Of a DNA stretch of 64,000 nt, positions 54,487-63,262 are shown piece by piece (within the stretch, counting starts at the first letter, position 1; each line of letters begins with the position of its first letter). The DNA is from Acinetobacter bereziniae LMG 1003 = CIP 70.12 (GTDB lineage: Bacteria; Pseudomonadota; Gammaproteobacteria; Pseudomonadales; Moraxellaceae). Made by a program: the position numbers and the translations under genes. The notes under the pieces are model-generated. The model was given only the letters and a program-made list of their open reading frames with translations. It was not told the origin of the DNA and made no database searches. The stretch lies in NCBI RefSeq assembly GCF_000368925.1, contig NZ_KB849756.1:1134271-1198270 (forward strand), read 5' to 3'.

Positions 54487-55584
54487 ATGAAGCTATTGAA
54501 TCAATCGCGTAATCAAACATCAACATTACAAACCACACATTTATTCAATATCGCGCCAATGAATGCTGCGCCACTTTTAAGCCTGCCCATGGAGCAGGAA
54601 CAATCATTATTTCGCCGTTCAATCCAACATAACTATGCAGATTTATTGAAAATTGCAGATGACTCAGAAATGGCGATTGGGATCACTGACCATCATGGAA
54701 CATTATTATGGACATGGAGTAGCCGTTCTATGCTTTCGTCCGCAGAACAAGTCCATTTTGTTGAAGGGGGTCATTGGTCAACTCAAGCTGTTGGTACCAA
54801 TGCAATCGGTCTAGCGCTGAATAATCATATTTCCAGCTGTGTGTATTCTCATGAAAATCAAATGAATAGCGTACAAGATTGGGTTTGTTATGCAGCGCCA
54901 ATCGTTGACCCTGTTTCTGGTCAATTTCACGGCATTATTAATTTATCCACCAAATATAAAAAACATACCTCGCTTGGTGTATTGGCTGTCGAGCGATGTG
55001 CCGAATTGGTTCAACGCGCAATCCAGTTTGAACAAAAAAATATGCTGTATCTGAAAGTTTTTGGTACACCTAAAGTACAGTTCAATCAACAACTTCTAAC
55101 ACTGACTCACAGACAAATTGAAATTTTGTGCATTCTCATTTTGCATCCAGATGGAATAAATTTAGATGAATTGCATTATGCACTGTATGGCGATCGTGAC
55201 ATCAGTGAAAAAACCTTAAAGGCAGAAATGTCACAACTCAGAACCTTGCTTCCGAATTGTATTTTATCACGTCCCTACAAACTGATTTGTGAAATTCAAA
55301 CTGACTTTATCCGAGCAGAACAGTCACTCAATGCTGGTTTTCTAGCCAGCACATTTTCATTGTACAAAGGTAGTTTCCTCGCAAAATCAGAAAGTCCATT
55401 ATTGACCACATGGCGAGACTGTTTCGATGCTCGCTTAAGTCATTTGATCTATCAAATGCAAGATATTGATCCATTACTCAAAATTATTCGCCATATGCCA
55501 GAACGAATTGATGCCATACAACGAGTACTGGAGTTATTGCCACAGGAAAGCCAACACCGTGATCGTTTTTTAAAACTGCTTTGA
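54487..55584 (+). CDS. AcoR-like GAF regulator without AAA+ domain, with a C-terminal winged-helix-like region
   Basis: The 365-residue protein starts like AcoR/NorR-type activators: RRSIQHNYADLLKIADDSEMAIGITDHHGTLLWTW, then the GAF hallmark EGGHWSTQAVGTNAIGLAL. The expected sigma-54 AAA+ domain (GESGTGKE, GAFTGA) is absent. Instead, after about residue 190 come LTHRQIEILCILILHPDGINLDELHYALYG and LKAEMSQLRTLLP, which look like a winged-helix DNA-binding domain. It lies beside the acetoin operon after lipA and most likely controls it. Family attribution of the N-domain is good; the C-terminal call is my reading. Confidence 0.8.
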   Translation: MKLLNQSRNQTSTLQTTHLFNIAPMNAAPLLSLPMEQEQSLFRRSIQHNYADLLKIADDSEMAIGITDHHGTLLWTWSSRSMLSSAEQVHFVEGGHWSTQAVGTNAIGLALNNHISSCVYSHENQMNSVQDWVCYAAPIVDPVSGQFHGIINLSTKYKKHTSLGVLAVERCAELVQRAIQFEQKNMLYLKVFGTPKVQFNQQLLTLTHRQIEILCILILHPDGINLDELHYALYGDRDISEKTLKAEMSQLRTLLPNCILSRPYKLICEIQTDFIRAEQSLNAGFLASTFSLYKGSFLAKSESPLLTTWRDCFDARLSHLIYQMQDIDPLLKIIRHMPERIDAIQRVLELLPQESQHRDRFLKLL

Positions 55585-55600
55585 CCTGACCTGTATAACA

Positions 55601-57079
55601 TCAATATGATTCAATATGCTGTGCTAAGCGTTGAATATTAAAGCGGATTTCCTCAGGGCTATGCGCAGCATAGCCAAATAAAACTGCTGCTTTTTGAGGA
55701 GGACTTTGGCAGTAACGAGATAAAGGCTGTACAGCTAAATCAACTTCTGCGCATATTTTTAGGAAATCTTGTTCTGTCCATCCTTGATTGAGCCAACACA
55801 CCAAATGAATCCCGGAATCTGTTGGCTGTACAGTCAAGACATTCGCAAGTCGTTGTTGGATTTCTGCAATAAGCACCTGCTGTCGTTCATAACAAGCTTT
55901 GCGTACTTTTCGTACATGCCTCGCATAATGCCCCTCTTGAATAAACAATGCCAAAGCAACTTGTTCCAGATAAGCGCTTCGTGTATCGGTGTAGTACTTG
56001 GCGAGACTAAATGTCTCAATCAATGCTTCTGGAACGACCATGAATCCTAAACGGAACTCTGGAAACATCATTTTTGAAAATGTTCCAGAATAAATCACTC
56101 GTTGATGTTGATCTAAACCTTGTAAAGCCTGAATAGGATGCGTGCCATATCTGAACTCGCTGTTATAATCATCCTCAAAGATCCATTTTTGCTGACTCAC
56201 TGCCCATTCCAGCAACGTCAATCGGCGACTCAAACCTAAAGTTCCTCCAAGTGGAAACTGATGTGATGGTGCCGTATAAATAAGCTGACTGTCTGGATAA
56301 TGTTGAATGATTTCATTGATCTTCATTCCATCATCGTCACTCGCTATTGGATTTACAGTCATGCCAAAGCTGCGGAAAATATTCAATACTGCATCATAAC
56401 CAGGCTCATCCAAACAGACTTGGTCTTGCGCTTGCAATAAAGCATATGCAGCCAAATGAATCGCCTGCTGTGTGCCATTGACCACAATAATCTGCTGTTC
56501 ATGGCAGTTGAGTCCTCGAGTCGAACGGACATAGTCACAAATGGCTTGGCGTAAAGGTAAATAGCCTCGACAATCATGAAACTGCCCCAACTGTCGGTAA
56601 GACTGACGCCATGCTTTTCCCAGCAACTTTCCCCAGAGTCGGTGTGGAAATAAATCAGTACAGCCCACACCGACATGAAAGATTTTCTCTCCCTGTCCAG
56701 AAACATTTTGTTTTTGCCATGCGGGCAACAAATTTGCGATGTGCGGATTAACCTTTAATTGCTGAGGAGGCTGGACTGAAGTTGAATTTGTATCCAAGGG
56801 TAAATTGATCAAATGATCAGGGATAATTTCAACAACATAGGTTCCAGAACTCGGTCTGGTCTGCAAATAACCTTCATCCAGTAAACGTTCTATCGCAGCC
56901 AGAACTGAGTTTCTAGAAATAGACATCATCTCTGCCAAAGCACGGCTTGAAGGCAGTTTGCTTCCTGCCCGCAAACGCCCATCCAAGATAGCATCACGCA
57001 AAACACGATATAAGCCATCTTTGATCTGTCCTTCTGGCAAAATCAAATGTGGAAAAACAGCTGAAGATGGTGAACGCAT
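55601..57079 (-). CDS. MocR-family regulator (GntR helix-turn-helix plus aminotransferase-like domain)
   Basis: This 492-residue protein starts at the ATG at 57079 (MRSPSSAVFPHLILPEG). It has a GntR winged helix (LYRVLRDAILDGRLRAGSKLPSSRALAEMMSISRNSVLAAIERL) and a fold-type-I aminotransferase-like domain with the PLP-lysine region YSGTFSKMMFPEFRLGF and the DDYNSEFRY motif. MocR proteins bind PLP or amino compounds and often control adjacent genes. The frame is open upstream to 57184, but that stretch contains the shared site at 57086-57147, so the longer start is rejected. Divergent to the BenE-type gene. Confidence 0.92.
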   Translation of the reverse strand: MRSPSSAVFPHLILPEGQIKDGLYRVLRDAILDGRLRAGSKLPSSRALAEMMSISRNSVLAAIERLLDEGYLQTRPSSGTYVVEIIPDHLINLPLDTNSTSVQPPQQLKVNPHIANLLPAWQKQNVSGQGEKIFHVGVGCTDLFPHRLWGKLLGKAWRQSYRQLGQFHDCRGYLPLRQAICDYVRSTRGLNCHEQQIIVVNGTQQAIHLAAYALLQAQDQVCLDEPGYDAVLNIFRSFGMTVNPIASDDDGMKINEIIQHYPDSQLIYTAPSHQFPLGGTLGLSRRLTLLEWAVSQQKWIFEDDYNSEFRYGTHPIQALQGLDQHQRVIYSGTFSKMMFPEFRLGFMVVPEALIETFSLAKYYTDTRSAYLEQVALALFIQEGHYARHVRKVRKACYERQQVLIAEIQQRLANVLTVQPTDSGIHLVCWLNQGWTEQDFLKICAEVDLAVQPLSRYCQSPPQKAAVLFGYAAHSPEEIRFNIQRLAQHIESY

Positions 57080-57085
57080 AAGAAA

Positions 57086-57147
57086 ACTGGTACTGTCAAA
57101 AATATCAAAAGTGTACCTTATAAAAATACCACAATCAAAACTACACT
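57086..57147. promoter_or_regulatory. Candidate MocR-region operator, copy 1
   Basis: A sequence of about 62 bp between the MocR-type gene and the divergent BenE-type gene, starting ACTGGTACTGTCAAAAA and ending CTACACT. It recurs with roughly 85% identity at 58566-58626 before the GNAT gene, in the same orientation. The core GTACCTTATAAAAATAC is a degraded version of the perfect dyad in copy 2. Confidence 0.65.
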
Positions 57148-57241
57148 CAATCGGACCATTCCAAATCATTGAGAAAAAAGACATCTTTTACTCAAGTGAT
57201 TGGGCTCTAAACACATGATTAAAAATCTTTGGGGTTGACTT

Positions 57242-58432
57242 ATGCACGCTCAACAGCGCCCATTTCGAGTATTTTCTTCTGATCTGATCCATCCTGTTGT
57301 CGCAGGATTGATTTCGGTGATTGTCAACTATGGTGGTACTTTTATTCTAATCTTTCAAGCTGCACAAGCAGCAGGATTAAGTGCTGAACTGACTGCTTCA
57401 TGGGTTTGGTCTATTTCCATTGGTGTTGGGATTTCAGGCATTCTACTAAGTTGGATCAGTCGAGAACCGATCATTACGGCGTGGTCGACACCAGCAGCCG
57501 CCTTTTTGATTACAGCATTAGTCAGCATTCCTTATGCTGAAGCTATCGGAGCTTATCTGATTTCTGCACTGGCTTTTGTGATTTTAGGCATGACAGGATA
57601 TTTTGAAAAACTGATTGCTTATATCCCTCCAAGTATTTGTTCAGGTCTGCTCGCTGGAATTTTATTACAATTCGGCATTTCTGCATTTTCCAATATCAGT
57701 ATTGATCCCGTCTTAGCGATCAGTATGCTATTTGTTTACATGCTGACTAAACGAATTTCTGCTCGCTATGCTGTTGTCAGTGTACTTGGGCTAGGTTTGA
57801 TATTTTTAATTTTACAATCCCGTATTGACTTCTCAGCATTTGAACTGCAATTGGCTGCGCCTGTCTTTACCGTACCTGCATTTTCAGTCAATGCACTTTT
57901 GAGTGTGGCACTGCCTTTATTTTTAATCACACTCACAGGTCAATATATGCCGGGCATCTTGGTACTTAGAAATGATGGTTATCAAACCAGTTTAAAACCG
58001 ATATTTACGATCACTGGTTTGGGCTCTTTTTTAATGGCTCCTTTTGGTTCTCATGCATTTAATCTTGCCGCAATCACTGCAGCGATTTGTACAGGGAAAG
58101 CATCTCATACTGATCCGTCTAAACGCTGGATTGCAGGTATTGCTGCAGGTATATTTTATATTTTGGTTGGAATATTTGGGCTAACGCTTGCAAGCCTCTT
58201 TAGTGCTTTCCCGAGTGTTTTTATTGCAACGTTGGCTGGACTTGCTTTACTGGGAACGATTGCAGGAAGTTTGGCAAATGCAATGCATGATCAGGACACA
58301 CGGGAGTCTGCACTGATCACCTTTTTAGCCACTGCTGCAAATATTCATCTGTTGGGCATTGGAGGGGCTTTTTGGGGACTAGTCATTGGATTAATGTCCT
58401 ATGTGATCTTAAATGGAAAATTTAAAAGATAA
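57242..58432 (+). CDS. BenE/YdcO-family inner-membrane transporter
   Basis: This 396-residue membrane protein has about 12 hydrophobic segments and the BenE-type features ITAWSTPAAAFLI near residue 80, AYIPPSICSGLLAGILLQFG and APFGSHAFNLAAITAAICTG. The family is named after the benzoate/H+ symporter, but many members have unknown substrates. The flanking MocR-type gene and the shared upstream site suggest that it is controlled by that regulator, perhaps transporting an amine- or vitamin-related compound rather than benzoate. Confidence 0.9.
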   Translation: MHAQQRPFRVFSSDLIHPVVAGLISVIVNYGGTFILIFQAAQAAGLSAELTASWVWSISIGVGISGILLSWISREPIITAWSTPAAAFLITALVSIPYAEAIGAYLISALAFVILGMTGYFEKLIAYIPPSICSGLLAGILLQFGISAFSNISIDPVLAISMLFVYMLTKRISARYAVVSVLGLGLIFLILQSRIDFSAFELQLAAPVFTVPAFSVNALLSVALPLFLITLTGQYMPGILVLRNDGYQTSLKPIFTITGLGSFLMAPFGSHAFNLAAITAAICTGKASHTDPSKRWIAGIAAGIFYILVGIFGLTLASLFSAFPSVFIATLAGLALLGTIAGSLANAMHDQDTRESALITFLATAANIHLLGIGGAFWGLVIGLMSYVILNGKFKR

Positions 58433-58526
58433 ACCATTGTTTTACCATTACACTTTTATCGTGCCCACTATTTGCCATAGTTGTGATTTAGACATTATGG
58501 AATTCTATGACATACCTGACTAAAAC

Positions 58527-58551
58527 AAGGGAGACTAAGACTCCCTTTTTT
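58527..58551 (+). terminator. Intrinsic terminator after the BenE-type gene
   Basis: AAGGGAG (58527-58533) pairs with CTCCCTT (58541-58547) and is followed by TTTT to 58551. It lies about 95 bp after the transporter stop. Confidence 0.8.
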
Positions 58552-58565
58552 AGGTCTCAAAGCAA

Positions 58566-58626
58566 CTGGTACTCTCAAAAAGATCAAAACTGTATCTTAT
58601 GAAGATACCACAATAAAATTACACTA
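58566..58626 (+). promoter_or_regulatory. Candidate MocR-region operator, copy 2
   Basis: This copy of the 57086-57147 sequence contains a perfect dyad GTATCTT (58592-58598) and AAGATAC (58602-58608) around ATG. It ends 40 bp before the GTG start of the GNAT gene, supporting co-regulation with the BenE-type transporter. Confidence 0.65.
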
Positions 58627-58666
58627 CTTTCTCTGCTTTCAAACTTATACCGACTGGAGAATACCT

Positions 58667-59113
58667 GTGGAAAATTTATCAATTCAAATTGTACCTGTCA
58701 CCCAAGTGGACTACACACAGTGGTTAGGGTATTGGTTAGCCTATCAAGAATTTTATCAAGTCAGTTTATCAAGTGCAGTCACTCAAACCACATGGCAACG
58801 TTTTTTTTCTGATGCCGAACCTGTTTATTGTGCTGTAGCAAAACATGGAGACACTGTATTTGGCTTCGTTCACTATGTCATTCACCGCTCGACATGGGCT
58901 GAGCAGGATTATTGTTATCTTGAAGATCTCTATGTTTCACCAAAATCCAGAGGTCAACAGATCGGTAAACCCCTAATTGAAAATTTTTACCTAAAAACTA
59001 AATAATCCCGTTGTATACGGCCGTATCGGAACCCTCAACAGGGTAAACATATCGTTCATAAACTGTATTTTTGGGTGGCAGTGTGCCTTGGAGTTATTGA
59101 GTACCGTATGCTT
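58667..59113 (+). pseudogene. GNAT acetyltransferase, interrupted by a stop codon
   Basis: A GTG start with a GGAGA ribosome-binding site leads into a GNAT domain with LEDLYVSPKSRGQQIGK (motif A acetyl-CoA loop) at residues 86-102. Translation stops at TAA 59003-59005 after 112 residues. In the same frame the sequence continues QQGKHIVHKLYFW and GVIEYRM, which resemble the normal C-terminus of this family, to about 59113. The stop plus several improbable residues in between indicate mutation of an originally intact gene of about 150 codons. From here the DNA degrades into the non-coding interval. The upstream shared site links it to the MocR-type regulator. Confidence 0.75.
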
Positions 59114-62100
59114 TTTATTTCTTTTATAATGCTTTCTGTTCAATTAAGACATGAATCAGTTCAAAACTAATCAGTCTATTTTCATCCTTCCCTCACTGAC
59201 TTACGATATTTAAATTATCGACGAAGCTGTAATTGGTCTTGCGGCAATCGTTCATGCGGGCTGCGGTAAGCTCCGGGTGCTCCACCATCAATATATATTC
59301 ATCGATCATGACTTAATAAATTTAGGCGTTTTCTAGGTGGTTTGCGCATCTATAATTAGTACTGCCAAGCTTTTTCGCGAATGTGCAAAGTTCTCGCCGA
59401 GTGCGATGATCCACTATTCATACAGGAGTTTCGACAATAGGCTGTCGTAGAGCGAGGGGATCAACCGCTATCCTCGCTAAATATGGAGACAACCGTGTAG
59501 CCTAGCAGGGTAGCCAGGCATTAGCATTCACAAAGGAGCAGATACATGACAGGCCCATATCCCTTGTCTGACTAACCTGACGGGTTCTGGGTATACGCTC
59601 CCATCAAGGTTTGTCCTGGGGCTCAGTTGCAAACATCCTATCCATAAATAAGGTACTTTGTAGAAGCCCTAACTGTGTGATTCGGTTATTCATCGTGCTG
59701 CTTTGGTTTGCTCTAAACACTATACGTTTGTCGCTTTAAAAATCTAATGGCTCACTGTTGAGTAATCACAATCAGCGTTTTGACAGCCAGTCGTCAAAGG
59801 TTGATTCCGACTCACTGAATTCTAAATTGTGCAAATTTAATGTAGGATCAGCACTAAACATCTGGATACTCCAGTGAAAAGCGTGGTCCTTAGTCCCCTA
59901 ACTGTAAAATCCATTAATGTTGATTAGTTCTCCAAGACAATCTCGGTTGTCACGAGGGTGATAATCGTACTTCATGATCTAGGAATGAGGTTTCAATATG
60001 CTCGATGCGACCACGCTAGAACGCAGGATGTCTTGTGGAAAATTGCATCCAAGTAAGATGTTGGGCTTTTGCCGCGCGAAAGTGGATCAGTATACTTGGA
60101 GTTGCAATGATACAATGTTGAGTCACTTGTTGATGATTTCATCTGAAAGGTTGATATTCGAGATTAGGCCATGAGCGTAAGTCGCCAACTAAACGAGATC
60201 AACATTCTACTTTATTTACAAGGCGTGTCAGTACTGCCGCTCTGAGTTAAAAAACAGCTGAGCTACCTCGTTGTGAGCGACGCGGTGATCGCGGAATTGG
60301 TGCTCTAACTACAAGCGTTTTTGCAGTTTACCCAACCTGAACATTTACAACTCAAAGCTTCCGTTTATGTGCCATAAAAATAGAGTATTCCAACAGCGCA
60401 GATATTTAATTTGGAGATATCTGGCGTTCATCTTTTCGGCCTGAAATGTGAACTGCGCATATGTGCTTAGCGGTTTCTGCTAAAAAAGAAGGCGCTTTAC
60501 TAAATCGTTGCGTTATATGTTACCTTTTAATTAGTAAGTTCACATACACGTACCTATCAACTTTCGATAAACAGATCGATTCGACAAAAAGGCTGTCGTA
60601 CTTTTCAACTAGCAATCTCTTCCAAGTACAACAAAATCCAACAAAATCACAGCTATAGATAATATAACCCAGCAAAACCGTGTACTATGATCTGTTTAAA
60701 GTTGAAATACCGCTTGTAGTCAACAGTTTTTTACCAAAAATTGAATTACATCTGTTAGGCTTTTCAACTGAATTAACCCTGTGCTGTTACTTATTAAAGT
60801 TTGAAGATTGCTGATTTCACTTACATTTTTCACATATCAATTTTGTTTTCTCATCGGACGATCATAAGAAATACAGTACATAATGTTGCAGAGAATAATG
60901 GGAAGATCAATCGAACGATAAATTTCCGAAAGAAAATCCGGCTCAATCTTATAGCCTTTGACTTGGCGAATTGGATTTCGTTTCCTTAGAATGTACTTTT
61001 GAAGAAGCGAAATGAAGCTTGAATTTGGCAATTCTTGGGGGAATGAGGCGAAAATTTATGAGTCATCGTCGTTAGATGATACAGCGACGGTTACAGGCAC
61101 AACAGTAAAAAGAAAAATTGATCAGTACGTTGTTCTTTTATACGTCTACACAACGAAGTGTAATGATCAGAATTACAAAGATTATGATTAAAAGTTGAAT
61201 TATTCTGAGCGCTAACCTTGTAGGTATCCGGATTACCGCAGGCGGCTCTACGACTGTTGCTAATTAAAGTTTGCAAGTGCGGTCTTTAACTTTATGACAT
61301 GACTATAAAGCATTAGTATATTTGAATCACTTTTATGCAGGGAAAGTGTCTTTAACTCAATGCGAGCATAGACTTGATGCAGTTGGTGAATCATCTGTAG
61401 GAATATTGTACTTAGAGTTATTGTCTGATTGAGTAAAACAGGGAGGTCTTGTTGATATATATAGGAGCGATCGATTTTAGTATTGAACTATATAATTATA
61501 TAAACGAGTTGGAAGTTTTGATCAGTTTTTGACCCAAATGTACGTTTCAACACAGCAGGTGCCTAAGCATTTACTCAATAGGGCTTTATTGGTTTGGCTG
61601 CAAACTCGTCCGACACAATCCTTTGGGACATAACAGAATCATTGTCTTGATATTTTTCATTAATTATAAAGTATCTGGTTTGCTTCTATATATAAAATTT
61701 ATATATCATCTCACAACTGCTATTATCTTTATAATTAAAATCAAAAAGACATAAATTAATGGGGTGAGCAGAGTGGTTGTCAATTGTATACAGATCATTG
61801 ATGGCTCGAAATTCGCTCATACCTTCCCTTTAAAAATAACAGGTTATAATAACGTAAATATAAAACTCATTCTTTACGACAAGGGTCCGTTTCTTGCGAC
61901 ACTAACAATTAAAAGGGGTTTCGAACATGAATGTATTATATGATAATTATTTTCTATATGTATGGTAAGCTGGTTTATCTGTTTTCCTCTAGTTTTTTTC
62001 CGAACTTTGGCGATCTAGTTTACTGGTATATCTTCAATCATGGTCATATCAACAATTACTTAGACTTGGACGGAATTAGATAGCATCTATTACTAACATG

Positions 62101-62161
62101 ATTTTTAACTTACGGGCCACGGATGCAAGGATAAGTATTCAATTATGCGACTAAACAATAG
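59006..62161. other. Non-coding, mutated-looking interval of about 3.2 kb
   Basis: No reading frame here exceeds about 65 codons, and none has a domain, ribosome-binding site or codon pattern like its neighbours. Both edges are recognisable gene ends with accumulating changes: the GNAT C-terminus on the left and the AdeA N-terminus on the right. A degraded relative of the intergenic repeat at 7318-7540 lies at 59447-59501. The interval therefore looks like ordinary Acinetobacter DNA that has suffered many substitutions and small indels. In many Acinetobacter genomes the adeRS two-component genes precede adeABC; I looked for their motifs on both strands and found none readable. Confidence 0.65.
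59447..59501. repeat. Degraded copy of the intergenic repeat seen at 7423-7480
   Basis: GAGCGAGGGG is shared exactly, and the following 42-44 bases align with small gaps (CTCGCTAAATATGGAGACAA against CCCGCTCAACATGGCGACAT). The perfect GCGACAT/ATGTCGC stem of the intact copy has become GAGACAA..GTGTAGC, so base pairing is lost. This is consistent with unselected mutation. Confidence 0.5.
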
Positions 62162-63262
62162 ACGCTAACTTCAAAAGGCAGTGTACTCAACATTCAACCT
62201 CAATCAGTCAATTTCAGTGAGAATCTCCCAGCACGTGTACAAGCATTCCGTACGGCTGAAATTCGCCCCCAAGTCGGTGGTATTATTGAAAAAGTGTTAT
62301 TCACTCAAGGCAGTGAAGTAAAGGCAGGACAAGCACTCTATAAAATTAATTCGGAAACATTCCAAGCGGATGTAAACAGCAATCGTGCATCGCTCAATAA
62401 AGCAGAAGCGGAAGTGGCACGTTTAAAAGTCCAGTTAGAACGCTATCAACAATTGCTACCGAGCAATGCCATCAGTAAGCAAGAAGTCAGTAATGCTCAA
62501 GCAGAATATCGACAGGCACTTGCAGATGTAGCACAAATGAAAGCCTTACTCACACGTCAAAATCTCAATTTACAATATGCCACTGTTCGCGCACCGATTT
62601 CAGGTCGAATCGGACAATCCTTTGTCACTGAAGGAGCCTTGGTTGGTCAAGGTGATAGCAATAAAATGGCTACAGTACAGCAGATTGATAAAGTCTATGT
62701 CGATATTAAACAGTCGATCAGTGAATATGAACGCTTACAAACTGCATTGCAAAATGGTGAACTGTCTGCAAATGATCAAAAGACTTTCCGAATTTCCAAC
62801 AGTCATGGTCAACCCTATAACGTTACAGCAAGAATGTTGTTTGAAGACATCAATGTAGATCCTGAAACAGGTGATGTCACTATTCGTATCGAGGTCAATA
62901 ATCCTGAAAGAAAATTACTCCCTGGCATGTATGTTCGTGTAGACATTAACCGCGCTTCTGTTCCACAAGCTTTACTGATTCCTGCTCAAGCCATTCAACG
63001 TAATATCAACGGCGAACCGCAAGTCTATGTGATAAACGCCAAAGGTACAGCTGATATTCGCCCAATCGAGCTGGGACAACAATATGAGCAATATTACATT
63101 GCCAATAAAGGTTTAAAAGCCGGAGATAAAGTGGTGGTTGAGGGTATTGAGCGTATCCAACCTAACCAAAAACTTGAGCTAAGCGTATGGAAAGTTCCTG
63201 TCAATACAACAGCGAATACCTCTGTACATGCCGAATCAGCTGCAACACAAGGAGCTCAATGA
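62162..63262 (+). CDS. adeA: AdeA-like RND efflux periplasmic adaptor, 5' end lost
   Basis: From about VLNIQPQSVNFSENLPARVQ onward, the protein is an RND membrane-fusion protein nearly identical in feel to Acinetobacter AdeA: lipoyl/hairpin segment (EIRPQVGGIIEKV, ASLNKAEAEVARLKVQLERYQQ), ATVRAPISGRIGQ and the beta-barrel region. An in-frame TAG lies at 62159-62161, and no ATG precedes the intact part; the first usable start is a GTG at 62294. Just upstream in another frame, around 62130-62165, a mutated relic of the lipobox region (IQLCD then stop, against an expected LQGCDSK) is discernible. The lipoprotein signal is thus lost. adeB follows in overlap. Confidence 0.88.
   Translation, partial: TLTSKGSVLNIQPQSVNFSENLPARVQAFRTAEIRPQVGGIIEKVLFTQGSEVKAGQALYKINSETFQADVNSNRASLNKAEAEVARLKVQLERYQQLLPSNAISKQEVSNAQAEYRQALADVAQMKALLTRQNLNLQYATVRAPISGRIGQSFVTEGALVGQGDSNKMATVQQIDKVYVDIKQSISEYERLQTALQNGELSANDQKTFRISNSHGQPYNVTARMLFEDINVDPETGDVTIRIEVNNPERKLLPGMYVRVDINRASVPQALLIPAQAIQRNINGEPQVYVINAKGTADIRPIELGQQYEQYYIANKGLKAGDKVVVEGIERIQPNQKLELSVWKVPVNTTANTSVHAESAATQGAQ

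Noticed and set aside
57080..57184. An N-terminal extension of the MocR-type protein
   Set aside because: The DNA there matches the putative operator at 58566-58626, and the residues do not resemble a MocR N-terminus.
60240..60330. A tRNA-like segment near AACAGCTGAGCTACCTCG
   Set aside because: No cloverleaf with matching acceptor and T arms could be drawn.
60461..61276. Several 60-65-residue reading frames in the degraded interval
   Set aside because: They are short, unrelated to known proteins, lack start signals and are of the length expected by chance in this composition.
59200..62000. Possible adeR/adeS genes on the reverse strand
   Set aside because: I looked for HELRTP-type, DEGPGI-type and receiver-domain motifs and saw none, so their former presence is only a synteny-based guess.
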